64,000 nucleotides of DNA from UBA5018 sp947463165 (GCA_943371245.1 CALRTY020000017.1:11724-75723); one strand, 5' to 3'. Counted from the stretch's first letter, positions 25,489 through 33,358 are shown. Numbers and translations: made by a program. The notes: generated by a model not told the origin, from the letters alone.

Positions 25489-26115
25489 ATGACCAGCACA
25501 GGTCGTGGTCGAGGGGCAACCTACGCTGAAAGTACAAAGCTCCAGATTATTCGGGCAGTACTGAAGCAGCCGGGACGTACCGGAAGGCAGATTGCCGAGT
25601 CTCTTGGTCTTGACCGTTCAAGAGTCAACTCATTTCTTTATAGCGAAGGGAAAAGGCGCTTCGGCTTAACGGAAGCCAACTGGCGGTGGTATCCAGGCAG
25701 AGCACATGAACCTTGGGTGCCCAGTAACCGGCCGACAGAACCAGCATATCGGGATCATCGAGTGGTCGAACAGACAGAAAGCGTATGCGCGATTCTGTCG
25801 AGAATGAGCATTACAAATGCGACACTGAAGATTCGCACTCTTTCACTAACACTTGTTGAGCTTGCATTTGGTGAAGATGAATATCCAGCTTTGGACGAAC
25901 GCCTGCAGGCTGAGTTGATAATTAGGAAGAAGTCCCTGGAATCAGCCTCCAAAGAAATTCAGGTGGTTAGGCATGGTTCAAGTCGTTGGGCGTGGGTCAT
26001 TATTGTCGTTCTTGGAGCTTGGGTGCTGATGTTGTTGAGCAATCAGAAACCAGAAAATAACCAGAATAATCTCCAGCAGCCAGGTGAAGCTGAGCGGGTG
26101 TTGCCCGGACAGTAA
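25489..26115 (+). CDS. HTH protein with C-terminal membrane anchor
   Basis: A 208-residue protein from MTSTGRGRGATYAESTKLQI. TKLQIIRAVLKQPGRTGRQIAESLGLDRSRVNSFLY is a winged-helix-like HTH with strong recognition-helix character; RWAWVIIVVLGAWVLMLLS near the C-terminus is one membrane helix, followed by an Asn/Gln-rich tail. It could be a membrane-tethered regulator or a defence component; no family is recognised. The frame is open upstream to 25315, but 25489 fits the domain start. It is transcribed against the direction of most cassettes. Confidence 0.55.
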   Translation: MTSTGRGRGATYAESTKLQIIRAVLKQPGRTGRQIAESLGLDRSRVNSFLYSEGKRRFGLTEANWRWYPGRAHEPWVPSNRPTEPAYRDHRVVEQTESVCAILSRMSITNATLKIRTLSLTLVELAFGEDEYPALDERLQAELIIRKKSLESASKEIQVVRHGSSRWAWVIIVVLGAWVLMLLSNQKPENNQNNLQQPGEAERVLPGQ

Positions 26116-26191
26116 GGAAGCGAGTTCCGCAATGCATCATAGAGCCACAACCAAGAAAGATAAAAAGACGAGGTATAGATCTTATCGATCC

Positions 26192-26281
26192 TTCGAACGC
26201 TGCTCCTCAGTGGCGGGCAAGAAGCTATTGCTAACTAAGCAGAACTGTCGGTGCCCTGTCCACTCCAGGGGCTTGTTCGAA
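26192..26281 (-). other. attC-like site (type 2)
   Basis: Perfectly paired outer boxes TTCGAAC and GTTCGAA; arms GCTGCTCCTCAGTGGCGGGC and GCCCTGTCCACTCCAGGGGC. Confidence 0.78.
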
Positions 26282-26283
26282 GG

Positions 26284-26616
26284 TGCCGCTTCTCATAATG
26301 CAGCGATTGCGGATCTTTGCCTCGCCAGCAGAGCTCATGATACCTCAGCCTCACTTTGCAGTGCGCTACAGGCAAATGAATCGCATGACTCTGTAGACAA
26401 GTAAGGAGCGGTCTGTGCAATATATATTGAGAATGAGTAAGCTAGACTACCTGAAGTCGAGAGACAGCCTATATGTCGCGAGATGGTTACAGGCTTGAGT
26501 TTTCAAACAGGGATGCAGCAAGGCGTGATTTCATTGGTGAAGCAATGCCCAGATCTCGCTTACAGGTTTACTGAGAACCTGAGTTGATGGCGACTATAAT
26601 TCGAGCAATGAAAAAT
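26284..26616. other. Gene-poor stretch
   Basis: One short ORF (26473-26574, about 33 codons, MSRDGYRLEFSNRDAARRDF) is the only coding hint and may be a gene fragment. No attC, tRNA or terminator is seen. Confidence 0.5.
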
Positions 26617-27624
26617 TTATTCGGGGAAATAACATCTTTCTTCTATCGCCTGAATTATCTGACCATCTGTCAAATGAGTTTCTGCTAAAAGCGCCTCCTT
26701 CTCAATTGCATGATCCTGAACATCATAGGCATCCGATATATGCTTTAATTCATCTGGTGTCAATGACTTGTCAGAGAGCAGGGGTGAATCAACAAGATGG
26801 AATTGACCCCACTGGTCATCCTTGGTCTTCACTGCTGAACATGCTTGCACTAGATGCCATGCTTCGTGCCTGATCGTCGCCTCCTTGGATGTGAAGAGTT
26901 GATCATCGTGAACAGCAGTACATAGCTGCAAGGTATTAATCGACGAGTCGTAGTATCCATATAGATCACCACAGTCAAAATGCTTGATCTTGATAGTTGT
27001 TCCTGTTTTTGCGACTGCCGCCAGGACTGGGTTTGCTTTGATTGTTGACTCTACTGTTGTTGTGTGAATGGCAAAACCAGTAGTCAAGAGAAGACCTAGA
27101 ATAGCAATTGCCGCAAAGACATGGTTAGGTCTAATCCGTCGTTTCTGGATTTCTGTTGGTTCTTGCTGCCCTGATCCTGTAGGCAGTTCATCTACTGGAG
27201 AAATTTCCTGGGAAGTCCGCCTTTGAATTGGAGACTGGTCACCTCGTGAAATCCTCAAAGCATTATCTCTAAGATGCTTTACCGAAAAGTATCCACACCC
27301 ATACATTGCGGCGAGGCATCCTAAGGAGAGCAGAAATTCGGAGATTGAATTATCCTGATAGTTGTTACCAGTAAATCCTTCAATAAAACCAATAACGATG
27401 CCCCACAAGAGGGATGCGCTGCCAAGGCCAGCAAAAGTGTATAGAAGCGGTCTCCACGTCCTGCGAGTTAGGCAGTAAAAGGGAATTGTAAGAACTGACA
27501 ATATGACAAAGAGGACTGCCCATTGCCAGGGCTTATCGCTTGACCTGCGACGCAGTAGAAGCTGGTTCACATCCGATAGAGAAATGCTTATATTCAGAGT
27601 AATGTCACTTATGGACCCTGTCAA
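26617..27624 (-). CDS. Membrane protein with HEAWH metallopeptidase-like motif
   Basis: A 335-residue protein. Hydrophobic segments lie at about residues 36-53, 58-82, 96-116 and 168-186. A C-terminal globular region follows with IRHEAWHLVQAC at 251-262 (HExxH zinc motif) and a downstream E-rich helix. The topology places the catalytic-like part after the last helix, as in membrane-anchored peptidases. The substrate and family are unknown. Cassette-borne proteases can act as effectors, but that is speculative. The gene is AT-rich like the other cargo. Confidence 0.6.
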   Translation of the reverse strand: MTGSISDITLNISISLSDVNQLLLRRRSSDKPWQWAVLFVILSVLTIPFYCLTRRTWRPLLYTFAGLGSASLLWGIVIGFIEGFTGNNYQDNSISEFLLSLGCLAAMYGCGYFSVKHLRDNALRISRGDQSPIQRRTSQEISPVDELPTGSGQQEPTEIQKRRIRPNHVFAAIAILGLLLTTGFAIHTTTVESTIKANPVLAAVAKTGTTIKIKHFDCGDLYGYYDSSINTLQLCTAVHDDQLFTSKEATIRHEAWHLVQACSAVKTKDDQWGQFHLVDSPLLSDKSLTPDELKHISDAYDVQDHAIEKEALLAETHLTDGQIIQAIEERCYFPE

Positions 27625-27768
27625 TCTCAGATCACGGAGACCTGCAAGCCTTCGGACGAACTGCTCTGTCTGGCGGGCTTTAAATATGCATCAACTGTAG
27701 CCTCATGGCTACGGCCATGCAGCGCTGCTTTGCCGGCCCCCATCAAGGTCAACGCATCCTTCGAACGC

Positions 27769-27932
27769 TACATGGGTGGTTTCCGAGAACCACCGTGGCG
27801 CTCATGCTGCTTTCCGTGAACCACTTGCACGCAGCAAAGCCAACCCTAGCAACTGCAGGCGCTTTCGGTAATATGTGTTCACCGCGAACAGTGGTTATCG
27901 GACCCGTTATCCATTTGTAGCGGCTGGTACGA
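27769..27932. repeat. Dispersed ~165-bp repeat, copy 2
   Basis: Matches 17596-17762. It begins TTCGAACGC and contains a perfect stem GGTGGTT / AACCACC at about 27775-27794. The flanks 27625-27768 and 27933-28327 contain further partial TTCGAAC-box elements (for example at 28191) but no convincing gene. Confidence 0.75.
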
Positions 27933-28327
27933 ACCGCCACGCAGGCCGAGAAGAGTGGCCAGCATTGAAAGGCAGGCATGACAGAATCTATAGGTATACC
28001 CCTACGGCAAATGAATCTTGCCTATTACCTCTATGGCGGGCTTGGGAATACCTGCATGGCTAGACTAACCGTATGTCGACAAGATTTCTTCGACGATTTA
28101 GGTAAACAATCGGAGAAATCCGAGAGATGTCAATCACATGCAGGAGTTTCTGGCGAACCTTCTCATGGCCTAGGCTTTGTTTTTCCGATCCTTCGAACGA
28201 TTTGCTGAGCCGCAACGCCGTTCGAGACGAACGACGTTCGGCTCGCAGGCGTTTGTCGGCTCGAGCATGCTGTTGCTTTGCCGTGCAGTAATTCTAAGCA
28301 CCCACCACAACCGTGAAATCACGGTCA

Positions 28328-28414
28328 AAGCAACGCTCCACATCAGAAGCGGGGAGGATCTCTAAGCAGCAAAGAAAGCTGACGGAGCCCGTCTTCTGCA
28401 TGTGGATGTTAGAA
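28328..28414 (-). other. attC-like site (type 1)
   Basis: Boxes AAGCAAC and GTTAGAA; arms GCTCCACATCAGAAGCGGGG and CCCGTCTTCTGCATGTGGAT. The stop of the HEPN gene (28409-28411) is in the right box. Confidence 0.75.
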
Positions 28415-29236
28415 TTTCCCTTGACAGACATCCTTGGCGCGAATTGCCGAATCAAGTCTTCGATGAACTAGTGAAACCAGTGAGAGAATATCTAGCGCAT
28501 CTTGCTCCTCGATCTTCCAAGTGATCTTCGGTGCATGAGCTGTAGTATTCCTAAAGGTCCCGAAAAGCCCCTTTAGTAGATTTATAAATCCTTTCTGTTC
28601 ACTCTTTTCGCTCTCTGTGCGAAGAGAGCTCAGTGCAAGATGTGGGATAGACGACTTAAATGAAAATGCTTGTTCTACAAGTTCAGATCCGTCTATGGTC
28701 AAACCGGATAGGCTGCGAATCTTGTCTGCAACGCTCTTAGTGGCCTCAAAGACAGCATGGAAGTAATTGTCAACTAGTAGCTCATCGCGGCAGTAGTTAA
28801 GAACATCTGGGTGTACTCTTCGAATCAGCAGATCTTGCCGCAGCCTGGACGCCCTAGCATTAGCCTCGCAATGAGTCTCTACGCTTTCAGTATGATGCAA
28901 CTTGCCATTCTCTCGCAGCTCATAACCAGCAAATGCCAAGACATGATTCAGCCTTGATCTAGTCTCTTCGAACCATTCTTGAGCATTATGGTATCGAACA
29001 GGATCCATGGAGTGCTGTATAAAAGCGGCGACATTATCTCCGCACCTATCGGCGGATTGTTTTTCTTTTAGGGCTTCGTAGATCCGCTCTCGTTTCGAGA
29101 GCGATGGATTGATGTCTTGAATATTGCAATCGAGCAAGTAACGGCTAATCTTTGAGCCCGAGAGACCGTCATTTGTTGCGCCTAGCACACCCGAAATTGA
29201 TTGCAAAATACTAGACTCAAAGCAATCTATTGGCAT
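28409..29236 (-). CDS. TIGR02391-family (Ymh-like) HEPN protein
   Basis: A 275-residue protein. The C-terminal 130 residues (ELLVDNYFHAVFEATKSVAD, GFINLLKGLFGTFRNTTAHAP, DALDILSLVSLVHRRLD) match the TIGR02391/Hypoth_ymh domain. RNTTAH at 229-234 fits the HEPN RNase motif. The N-terminal half is helical and unassigned. Related proteins are found in abortive-infection settings; RNase activity here is inferred. It shares a cassette with the small 29338 gene since no attC lies between them. Confidence 0.75.
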   Translation of the reverse strand: MPIDCFESSILQSISGVLGATNDGLSGSKISRYLLDCNIQDINPSLSKRERIYEALKEKQSADRCGDNVAAFIQHSMDPVRYHNAQEWFEETRSRLNHVLAFAGYELRENGKLHHTESVETHCEANARASRLRQDLLIRRVHPDVLNYCRDELLVDNYFHAVFEATKSVADKIRSLSGLTIDGSELVEQAFSFKSSIPHLALSSLRTESEKSEQKGFINLLKGLFGTFRNTTAHAPKITWKIEEQDALDILSLVSLVHRRLDSAIRAKDVCQGKF

Positions 29237-29337
29237 TTTCCTCTATGGCACCAATCGACTGGCGTGATTCAGATATGGAAGATAGCGACTTGGGTAAGCC
29301 ATGGTCGTGCTTATGGATGGGCATCTCATTGTACGCT

Positions 29338-29658
29338 TCATGGAAGCGGTTTATTGCGGACGTTCTCCAAGGCATTCGGATGACTGTTTGCGTATGGATA
29401 GGCTACGCCTTGTTCGATATCGTCGCTGCCAACAATGTGGAGGGTCACTGCCGAGAGTGGTGAAAGAGATGAGTCTTGCTTCATGACAAGCTGAATGCCT
29501 TGCCAAATCTCCTCCCGGTTCTCAGTCTCAAGAACCAATGAGCTTGTTTCAACGTAAGTCCATCCTGACTGAATCAATGCCGATATTAGATACTGGTACT
29601 CGTTTGTACTGCCAGTCGAGTAATCAAGAGTCAAGCTTGCGCGATAGGTGCGAGGCAT
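29338..29658 (-). CDS. Small protein with Cas2/VapD-like ferredoxin fold pattern
   Basis: A 106-residue protein beginning MPRTYRASLTLDY. Secondary-structure reading gives strand RASLTLDY, helix NEYQYLISALIQSGW, strand TYVETSSLVLE, helix REEIWQGIQLVMKQ, strand AVTLHIVGSDD, the beta-alpha-beta-beta-alpha-beta order of Cas2/VapD ribonucleases. Sequence identity to either family is not evident, so this is a fold guess. No CRISPR array is seen in the window. It lies about 100 bases upstream of the HEPN gene in the same cassette. Confidence 0.5.
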   Translation of the reverse strand: MPRTYRASLTLDYSTGSTNEYQYLISALIQSGWTYVETSSLVLETENREEIWQGIQLVMKQDSSLSPLSAVTLHIVGSDDIEQGVAYPYANSHPNALENVRNKPLP

Positions 29659-29683
29659 GTGGTTCTCCTTATGATTTGGATAA

Positions 29684-29744
29684 GTCTAACGCAAAGTTCA
29701 GCGGGCTGAGCGTAGCGAAGCTCCGCTGGAACGTTGAGTTAGGC
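29684..29744 (-). other. Short attC site (61 bp)
   Basis: Boxes GTCTAAC and GTTAGGC; arms GCAAAGTTCAGCGG and CCGCTGGAACGTTGA; loop with a GAGCGTAGCGAAGCTC hairpin. This is the most canonical attC in the window and resembles gammaproteobacterial attCs in compactness, in keeping with the foreign flavodoxin cassette it ends. Confidence 0.85.
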
Positions 29745-29781
29745 GAGTATATTGTGTTAAAAAATTTGCAGGGTACGCAGC

Positions 29782-30297
29782 TTACAAATTAAGTTCTGTA
29801 TTTAATTGCTTTACCCAAGTATTTATCCTTTCAGAAGTTAGTTCTGGTTGACGATCCTCGTCAATTGCCAGACCAATAAAATGATTTTCATCCACCAAAG
29901 CGCGAGACGCTGTAAAGTGATAGCCAGAAGTTGACCAATGCCCGACAATGACAGCACCGCGAACTTCGATAATATCGCGTAATTTACCCATAGCATCACA
30001 AAAATATTCTGCATAATCTCCCTGATCTCCACACCCAAATAATGCAACCTGTTTATTGTCAAAATCTATTTCTGTTAGAGTGGGCAGGAAATCATTCCAA
30101 TCGCTTTGACATTCACCGTAATACCATGTAGGAATGCCGAGCAATAGAATGCTAAACCTGTCTAAATCTTCTCTACTGCTTTTAGCAATATCATAGACCT
30201 CAGCAACTTCACGACCACCTAATTGTTTTTGAATCATTTTGGCAATTTTTTCTGTATTTCCCGTGTCACTGCCAAAAAAAATCCCAATTCTCGCCAT
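29782..30297 (-). CDS. fldA: Long-chain flavodoxin, gammaproteobacterial FldA type
   Basis: A 171-residue protein: IGIFFGSDTGNTEKIAKMIQ is the FMN phosphate loop; GIPTWYYGECQSDWNDF and ALFGCGDQGDYAEYFCDAMG are the two isoalloxazine loops; VGLAIDEDRQPELT-type tail present. The wording follows E. coli-type FldA much more closely than cyanobacterial IsiB as I recall them. It would carry electrons in place of ferredoxin under low iron. Low GC against the neighbours, and first cassette after the attI candidate: probably acquired through the integron. Confidence 0.9.
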   Translation of the reverse strand: MARIGIFFGSDTGNTEKIAKMIQKQLGGREVAEVYDIAKSSREDLDRFSILLLGIPTWYYGECQSDWNDFLPTLTEIDFDNKQVALFGCGDQGDYAEYFCDAMGKLRDIIEVRGAVIVGHWSTSGYHFTASRALVDENHFIGLAIDEDRQPELTSERINTWVKQLNTELNL

Positions 30298-30495
30298 TTT
30301 ATGCCTCCAAAATAAAGAACTTTAAAACCAACGAGCAGACTCAATTGATTGAACATCTAACAGTGTTTTGGCGGTCCGCAGAAGCTGCCGCCGAGGCGAC
30401 TTTTGCCGCATAAGCTACCGATCCTTTCACCTCCTGGCAAACAACTCTCTAATGAGAGCACGATTACCGCAGCCCCCCCCACTCCGTCATGGTTT

Positions 30496-30514
30496 GTTAC
30501 GCGGTCCGCATAAC
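30496..30514 (-). other. Candidate attI site, 3' of intI
   Basis: GTTACGCGGTCCGCATAAC is a near-palindrome with facing GTTACGC and GCATAAC core boxes, 12 bases beyond the intI stop. On the minus strand it reads GTTATGCGGACCGCGTAAC then AAACC; the same block (TTATAGGCGGACCCGCC then AAACC) follows the other two intI 3' ends. The first cassette (flavodoxin) starts just to its left. Confidence 0.55.
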
Positions 30515-30525
30515 ATCCCAGAGCA

Positions 30526-31500
30526 TCAGAGCAGGTCAGCGGGGCTGCGGACCCCTGACGGACAGCTGTTTAACACATGGGTGTAGATCATGGTCGTCTT
30601 CACATCGCTGTGACCCAGAAGCTCCTGAATCGTGCGAATGTCGGCGCCCTGCTCCAGCAGGTGCGTGGCGAACGAATGGCGGAAGCTGTGGCAGGTGGCT
30701 GGCTTGCTGATCCACGCCGCCTGCACGGCAGCACGCACGGCCCGCTGCACAAGGCTCGGATCCAGGTGGTGCCTCCCCTCCAGTCTCTGGTGGGGATCCC
30801 GCCAGCGGCGGCCCTGGGGGAACAGCCATTGCCAGGCCCATTCCCTTGCCGCATTCCGGTATTTCCGCTCCAGGGCATGGAGTAGCTCCACCGTGCCCCA
30901 GCCCGCCGCCAGATCGGCCTGATGCACGCCCCTCAAGCCCTGCATGTGCCGTTGCAAGGGCTCCACCAGGCTGTCGGGCAGCATGGTGCGGCGGTCCTTG
31001 TCCCCCTTGCCGCAGCGCACCGTGATGCAGCGCTGCTCCAGGTCCACATCCTTGATCCGCAGCCGCAGCGCCTCCATCAGTCTCAGGCCACTGCCATAGA
31101 GCAGTTGGGCCACCAGGGCCTCGGTTCCATCCAGATGGCCAAGCACGGCCCTGACCTCACCCACCGTGAACACCACGGGAAGGCGCTGACGCCTGCGGGC
31201 CCGGATCACGCCCTCCAGGTTCCCCACATCCCCACCCAGCACGGTGCGATAGAGAAACAGCAAGGCTGCCAGCGCCTGGTTCTGCGTGGTGGCACTCACC
31301 CTCTCCTCTGTCGCCAGATGGCTCAGGAACGCATTGATCTCGGCTTCCCCCATCGCGCGCGGATGACGCATCCGGTGGAAGCGCAGGAACTGCCGCAGCC
31401 AGTGCTCATAGCTCGACACCGTGCGGCGAGCGTAGTGGCGTGCCTGCAGTTCCTCCCGGTAGCGCTGGATCAGGCCCGGCGGGCGGTTCGGGTTGGTCAT
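30526..31500 (-). CDS. intI: Integron integrase
   Basis: A 324-residue tyrosine recombinase. Catalytic residues visible: R140 in GSGLRLMEALRLR, H271 and R274 in CHSFRHSFATHL, H297 in LLGHSDV and Y306 in MIYTHVL. HALERKYRNAAREWAWQWLFPQ at about 208-229 is the additional helix/domain found only in integron integrases and needed to bind folded attC. The gene reads in the same direction as most cassettes, not divergently. It appears intact. Codon use and GC fit the cyanobacterial host better than the cargo does. Confidence 0.94.
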   Translation of the reverse strand: MTNPNRPPGLIQRYREELQARHYARRTVSSYEHWLRQFLRFHRMRHPRAMGEAEINAFLSHLATEERVSATTQNQALAALLFLYRTVLGGDVGNLEGVIRARRRQRLPVVFTVGEVRAVLGHLDGTEALVAQLLYGSGLRLMEALRLRIKDVDLEQRCITVRCGKGDKDRRTMLPDSLVEPLQRHMQGLRGVHQADLAAGWGTVELLHALERKYRNAAREWAWQWLFPQGRRWRDPHQRLEGRHHLDPSLVQRAVRAAVQAAWISKPATCHSFRHSFATHLLEQGADIRTIQELLGHSDVKTTMIYTHVLNSCPSGVRSPADLL

Positions 31501-31604
31501 CGATGGAATGCTTGTGCACCAATGGAGTGTTCCCCCATTGCGATAACCATCAGCAACAGCTGTTCACAACATGGACGGGCGATGCTCCTCCGCCCGGCCT
31601 GATA

Positions 31605-31783
31605 CGCCTAACGCTTTCTTAGGCGGACCCGCATAATACCCCCCTTCTCCGACGTTTTGGCCGTCTAAAAGCAGGAGGCAAGCATCAGGCACCCGCGAGA
31701 TCGCTTGCGATGACAAGCGATCTCGCACAAGTCGGAACCATTCCGGGTTTGATAGGCGGGTCCGCCTATAAGGGTTCGCTGTG
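31605..31783. repeat. attI-proximal block, copy at 31.6 kb
   Basis: The hairpin CGCCTAA / TTAGGCG (31605-31625) is followed by about 150 bases shared with 42645-42804. The shared part has GGCGGACCCGCATAATACCCC at one end and GATAGGCGGGTCCGCCTAT at the other, forming long inverted arms. It lies upstream of the intact intI and directly after an intI 3' remnant (minus-strand direction). Confidence 0.75.
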
Positions 31784-31835
31784 TTACAAAAGATCGGCAG
31801 GGCTGCACACGCCCCGCAGGCCACGGTTAAGCACG
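31784..31835 (-). pseudogene. intI 3'-end remnant
   Basis: The minus strand reads VLNRGLRGVCSPADLL and stops at TAA 31784-31786, matching the last residues of IntI (VLNSCPSGVRSPADLL). The rest of that integrase copy is absent. Confidence 0.75.
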
Positions 31836-31882
31836 AAGCTCGGGGGGCGCTAGGACATCACGGTGATTCAGCCAGCGCGCCG

Positions 31883-32179
31883 ATGCCGACGATTGGCCTT
31901 TGCCGCCTACTCACTCCCGGCCCTTCTTCCAGCCCGCTGCGGTCTGACACGCGGCGAATATCCCCCTGGCGGCCGGAGCCCCGCAGGCGCCTGGCCGCTG
32001 GCCTGGCGGCAGTGGGGAGCGTGGTTTTGCTGTTAGGGATGGGAGCGCCACGGGCCAGGGCCTATGACGGTGAGGTGCGCAGGGCCTGCGTGAAGGAGAG
32101 TCGCCTGCTCCAGCCCCGGGCGTTTGTGGAGCGGACTGCAACGCAAATGAAGGATCGAAACCGCAGATGGTGTGTGTGA
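31883..32179 (+). CDS. Small hypothetical with signal-peptide-like segment
   Basis: From MPTIGLCRLLTPGPSSS. A basic region (PRRRLAAGLAAVG) and hydrophobic core SVVLLLGMGAPRARA end at a good cleavage site before YDGEVRRACVKESRLLQP. Only about 45 residues follow and the frame ends near a half attC, so the gene may be truncated at its 3' end. GC-rich, cyanobacterial in character; family not recognised. Confidence 0.45.
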   Translation: MPTIGLCRLLTPGPSSSPLRSDTRRISPWRPEPRRRLAAGLAAVGSVVLLLGMGAPRARAYDGEVRRACVKESRLLQPRAFVERTATQMKDRNRRWCV

Positions 32180-32204
32180 CGAGCACCCCAGAGGCATAGA
32201 ACTG

Positions 32205-32238
32205 ATCGGGGGCGGCTCAGGTGAATGGCTGTGTTAGC
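32205..32238 (-). other. Half attC site
   Basis: GGGGGCGGCTCAGGTGAATGG followed by a GTTAGCC box matches the right half of the site at 23295. The left half is missing. It lies directly 3' of the second mazEF pair. Confidence 0.5.
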
Positions 32239-32245
32239 CAGGACG

Positions 32246-32587
32246 CTACACGGCAAACATAGCCTGCAAAACACTGAGCACCTCGACTAATGTGTCTTCC
32301 TCTAAAACGCCTAGGCGCTTAATCAACCGATCTCTGTCGACAGCCCTGAGCTGATCAGCAACCACGTGACCATCTTTAGCAGAGAATCGGCAACGTATGC
32401 GAAAAGGATAGGGGTGCCCACCTGTTGTAAGTGGCGCAACGATAAACGTATTGAGATGGGCGTTCAACTCGTCCGGGGAGACAACAACGCACGGTCTCGT
32501 TTTCCTGATTTCCGATCCTTTCGTGGGATTAAGGGAAACAAGATAGATATCTCCTCTTGAGACAACTTCTTCTGTCACCACGACCAC
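32246..32587 (-). CDS. mazF: MazF-family toxin (second copy)
   Basis: A 113-residue protein: RGDIYLVSLNPTKGSEIRKTRPCVVVSPDELN, FIVAPLTTGGHPYPFRIRC and VVADQLRAVDRDRLIKRLG cover the MazF fold with the usual conserved RP and TxG positions. The frame looks intact, so an active mRNA interferase is expected. It overlaps the antitoxin gene by 13 bases. Confidence 0.88.
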   Translation of the reverse strand: MVVVTEEVVSRGDIYLVSLNPTKGSEIRKTRPCVVVSPDELNAHLNTFIVAPLTTGGHPYPFRIRCRFSAKDGHVVADQLRAVDRDRLIKRLGVLEEDTLVEVLSVLQAMFAV

Positions 32588-32817
32588 TCTTCGTCGTCAA
32601 AGCGGGTGCTGCTCATTTCATCGAGAAGACCACCTGGATCGAATGCTGCTGCCGCCTCTGCCCAGCCTGCTCTTGGATGTGCCGAGGGCCTGATAGTCAG
32701 CACGCCAGGCGCAGCCTCGATTTCGACCTCATCAACAAGCCCAGCAACCTCAAGTAACGGCTTGGCGAGACGTATTCCTCGCGAGTTACCAATTTTGACA
32801 AGCTTCGCCCGAACCAT
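32575..32817 (-). CDS. mazE: MazE-like antitoxin (second copy)
   Basis: An 80-residue protein starting MVRAKLVKIGNSRGIRLAKPLLEVAGL, an AbrB-type DNA-binding domain, with an acidic/tryptophan tail (TRFDDEEWSW). The ATG at 32817 was chosen because the 16 codons before it do not belong to the fold. It pairs with the adjacent mazF. Two GGCTAAC boxes (32885 and 32901) to its right are probable remains of the next attC. Confidence 0.85.
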   Translation of the reverse strand: MVRAKLVKIGNSRGIRLAKPLLEVAGLVDEVEIEAAPGVLTIRPSAHPRAGWAEAAAAFDPGGLLDEMSSTRFDDEEWSW

Positions 32818-32963
32818 GGCGACCTCAGACAGGCGTAAGCACATTGTAACCACTGCTGGCGCCATCGGCCGTTACCTCACATCTGGCTAACCTCATCTCT
32901 GGCTAACTCACCAATGAGAAGAACCTCAACGAAGCAGTTTGCACTGCAGCTCTAATCAGCCTG

Positions 32964-33092
32964 ATGGGCGTTGTTCAGCTGGTGGAGAACAGGGTGCTGG
33001 AGTCGGCTCGGAACGAGGCGCTGGCCAGGATCCGCGATGCTGATGACTGGCCGGCACTGGCGTTGGGGCTGCAACTGGAGTGGGTCATCTAG
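32964..33092 (+). pseudogene. PIN-domain toxin fragment ending in TAG
   Basis: Reads MGVVQLVENRVLESARNEAL, ARIRDADDWPALALGLQLEW, VI, then TAG. PIN (VapC-type) toxins have RDxDDWPxxAxALxLxxxIWTxD here, so the stop sits at the conserved tryptophan. The N-terminal half of the domain is also gone. Confidence 0.65.
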
Positions 33093-33148
33093 ACGACTGG
33101 ATGGAACCATCGCCGCTCACACCAAAATTCAGCGCACCCCATCAAGGC

Positions 33149-33358
33149 TCAGGGCTCAGGTTTGAGGAAACGGCCCGCCAGGCGCACGGCCAGCACCACT
33201 GCGGCGATGCCGTAGGCGGCGAAAGTGATCCCCTGGCCGGCGGTGCCGGTTTCGTAGATGCCGCGTTGGAGCAGCACGAAATCGGCCAGGGAGGAGGCCG
33301 TGCCCCACAGCATCACCCAAACGCTTACGTAGGCAACACCTTTCAGGGTCGGGTTCAT
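33149..33358 (-). CDS. Small conserved membrane protein (69 aa)
   Basis: MNPTLKGVAYVSVWVMLWGTASSLADF and a second helix GITFAAYGIAAVVLAVRLAG. I recall similar two-helix proteins in marine Synechococcus, without known function. GC-rich. It may mark a piece of ordinary cyanobacterial genome inside the island. Confidence 0.65.
   Translation of the reverse strand: MNPTLKGVAYVSVWVMLWGTASSLADFVLLQRGIYETGTAGQGITFAAYGIAAVVLAVRLAGRFLKPEP

Noticed and set aside
27978..28208. Plus-strand 76-codon ORF
   Set aside because: No start signal, no domain, and it runs through partial repeat sequence; probably not coding.
30526..31500. Phage-type tyrosine integrase instead of IntI
   Set aside because: The extra NAAREWAWQWLFP helix between the catalytic boxes and the surrounding attC sites are specific to integron integrases; no phage genes are present.
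31564..31824. Minus-strand 86-codon ORF across the attI-like block
   Set aside because: Its end is the intI remnant read in another frame and the rest is the repeat block shared with 42.7 kb, where the frame is not kept.
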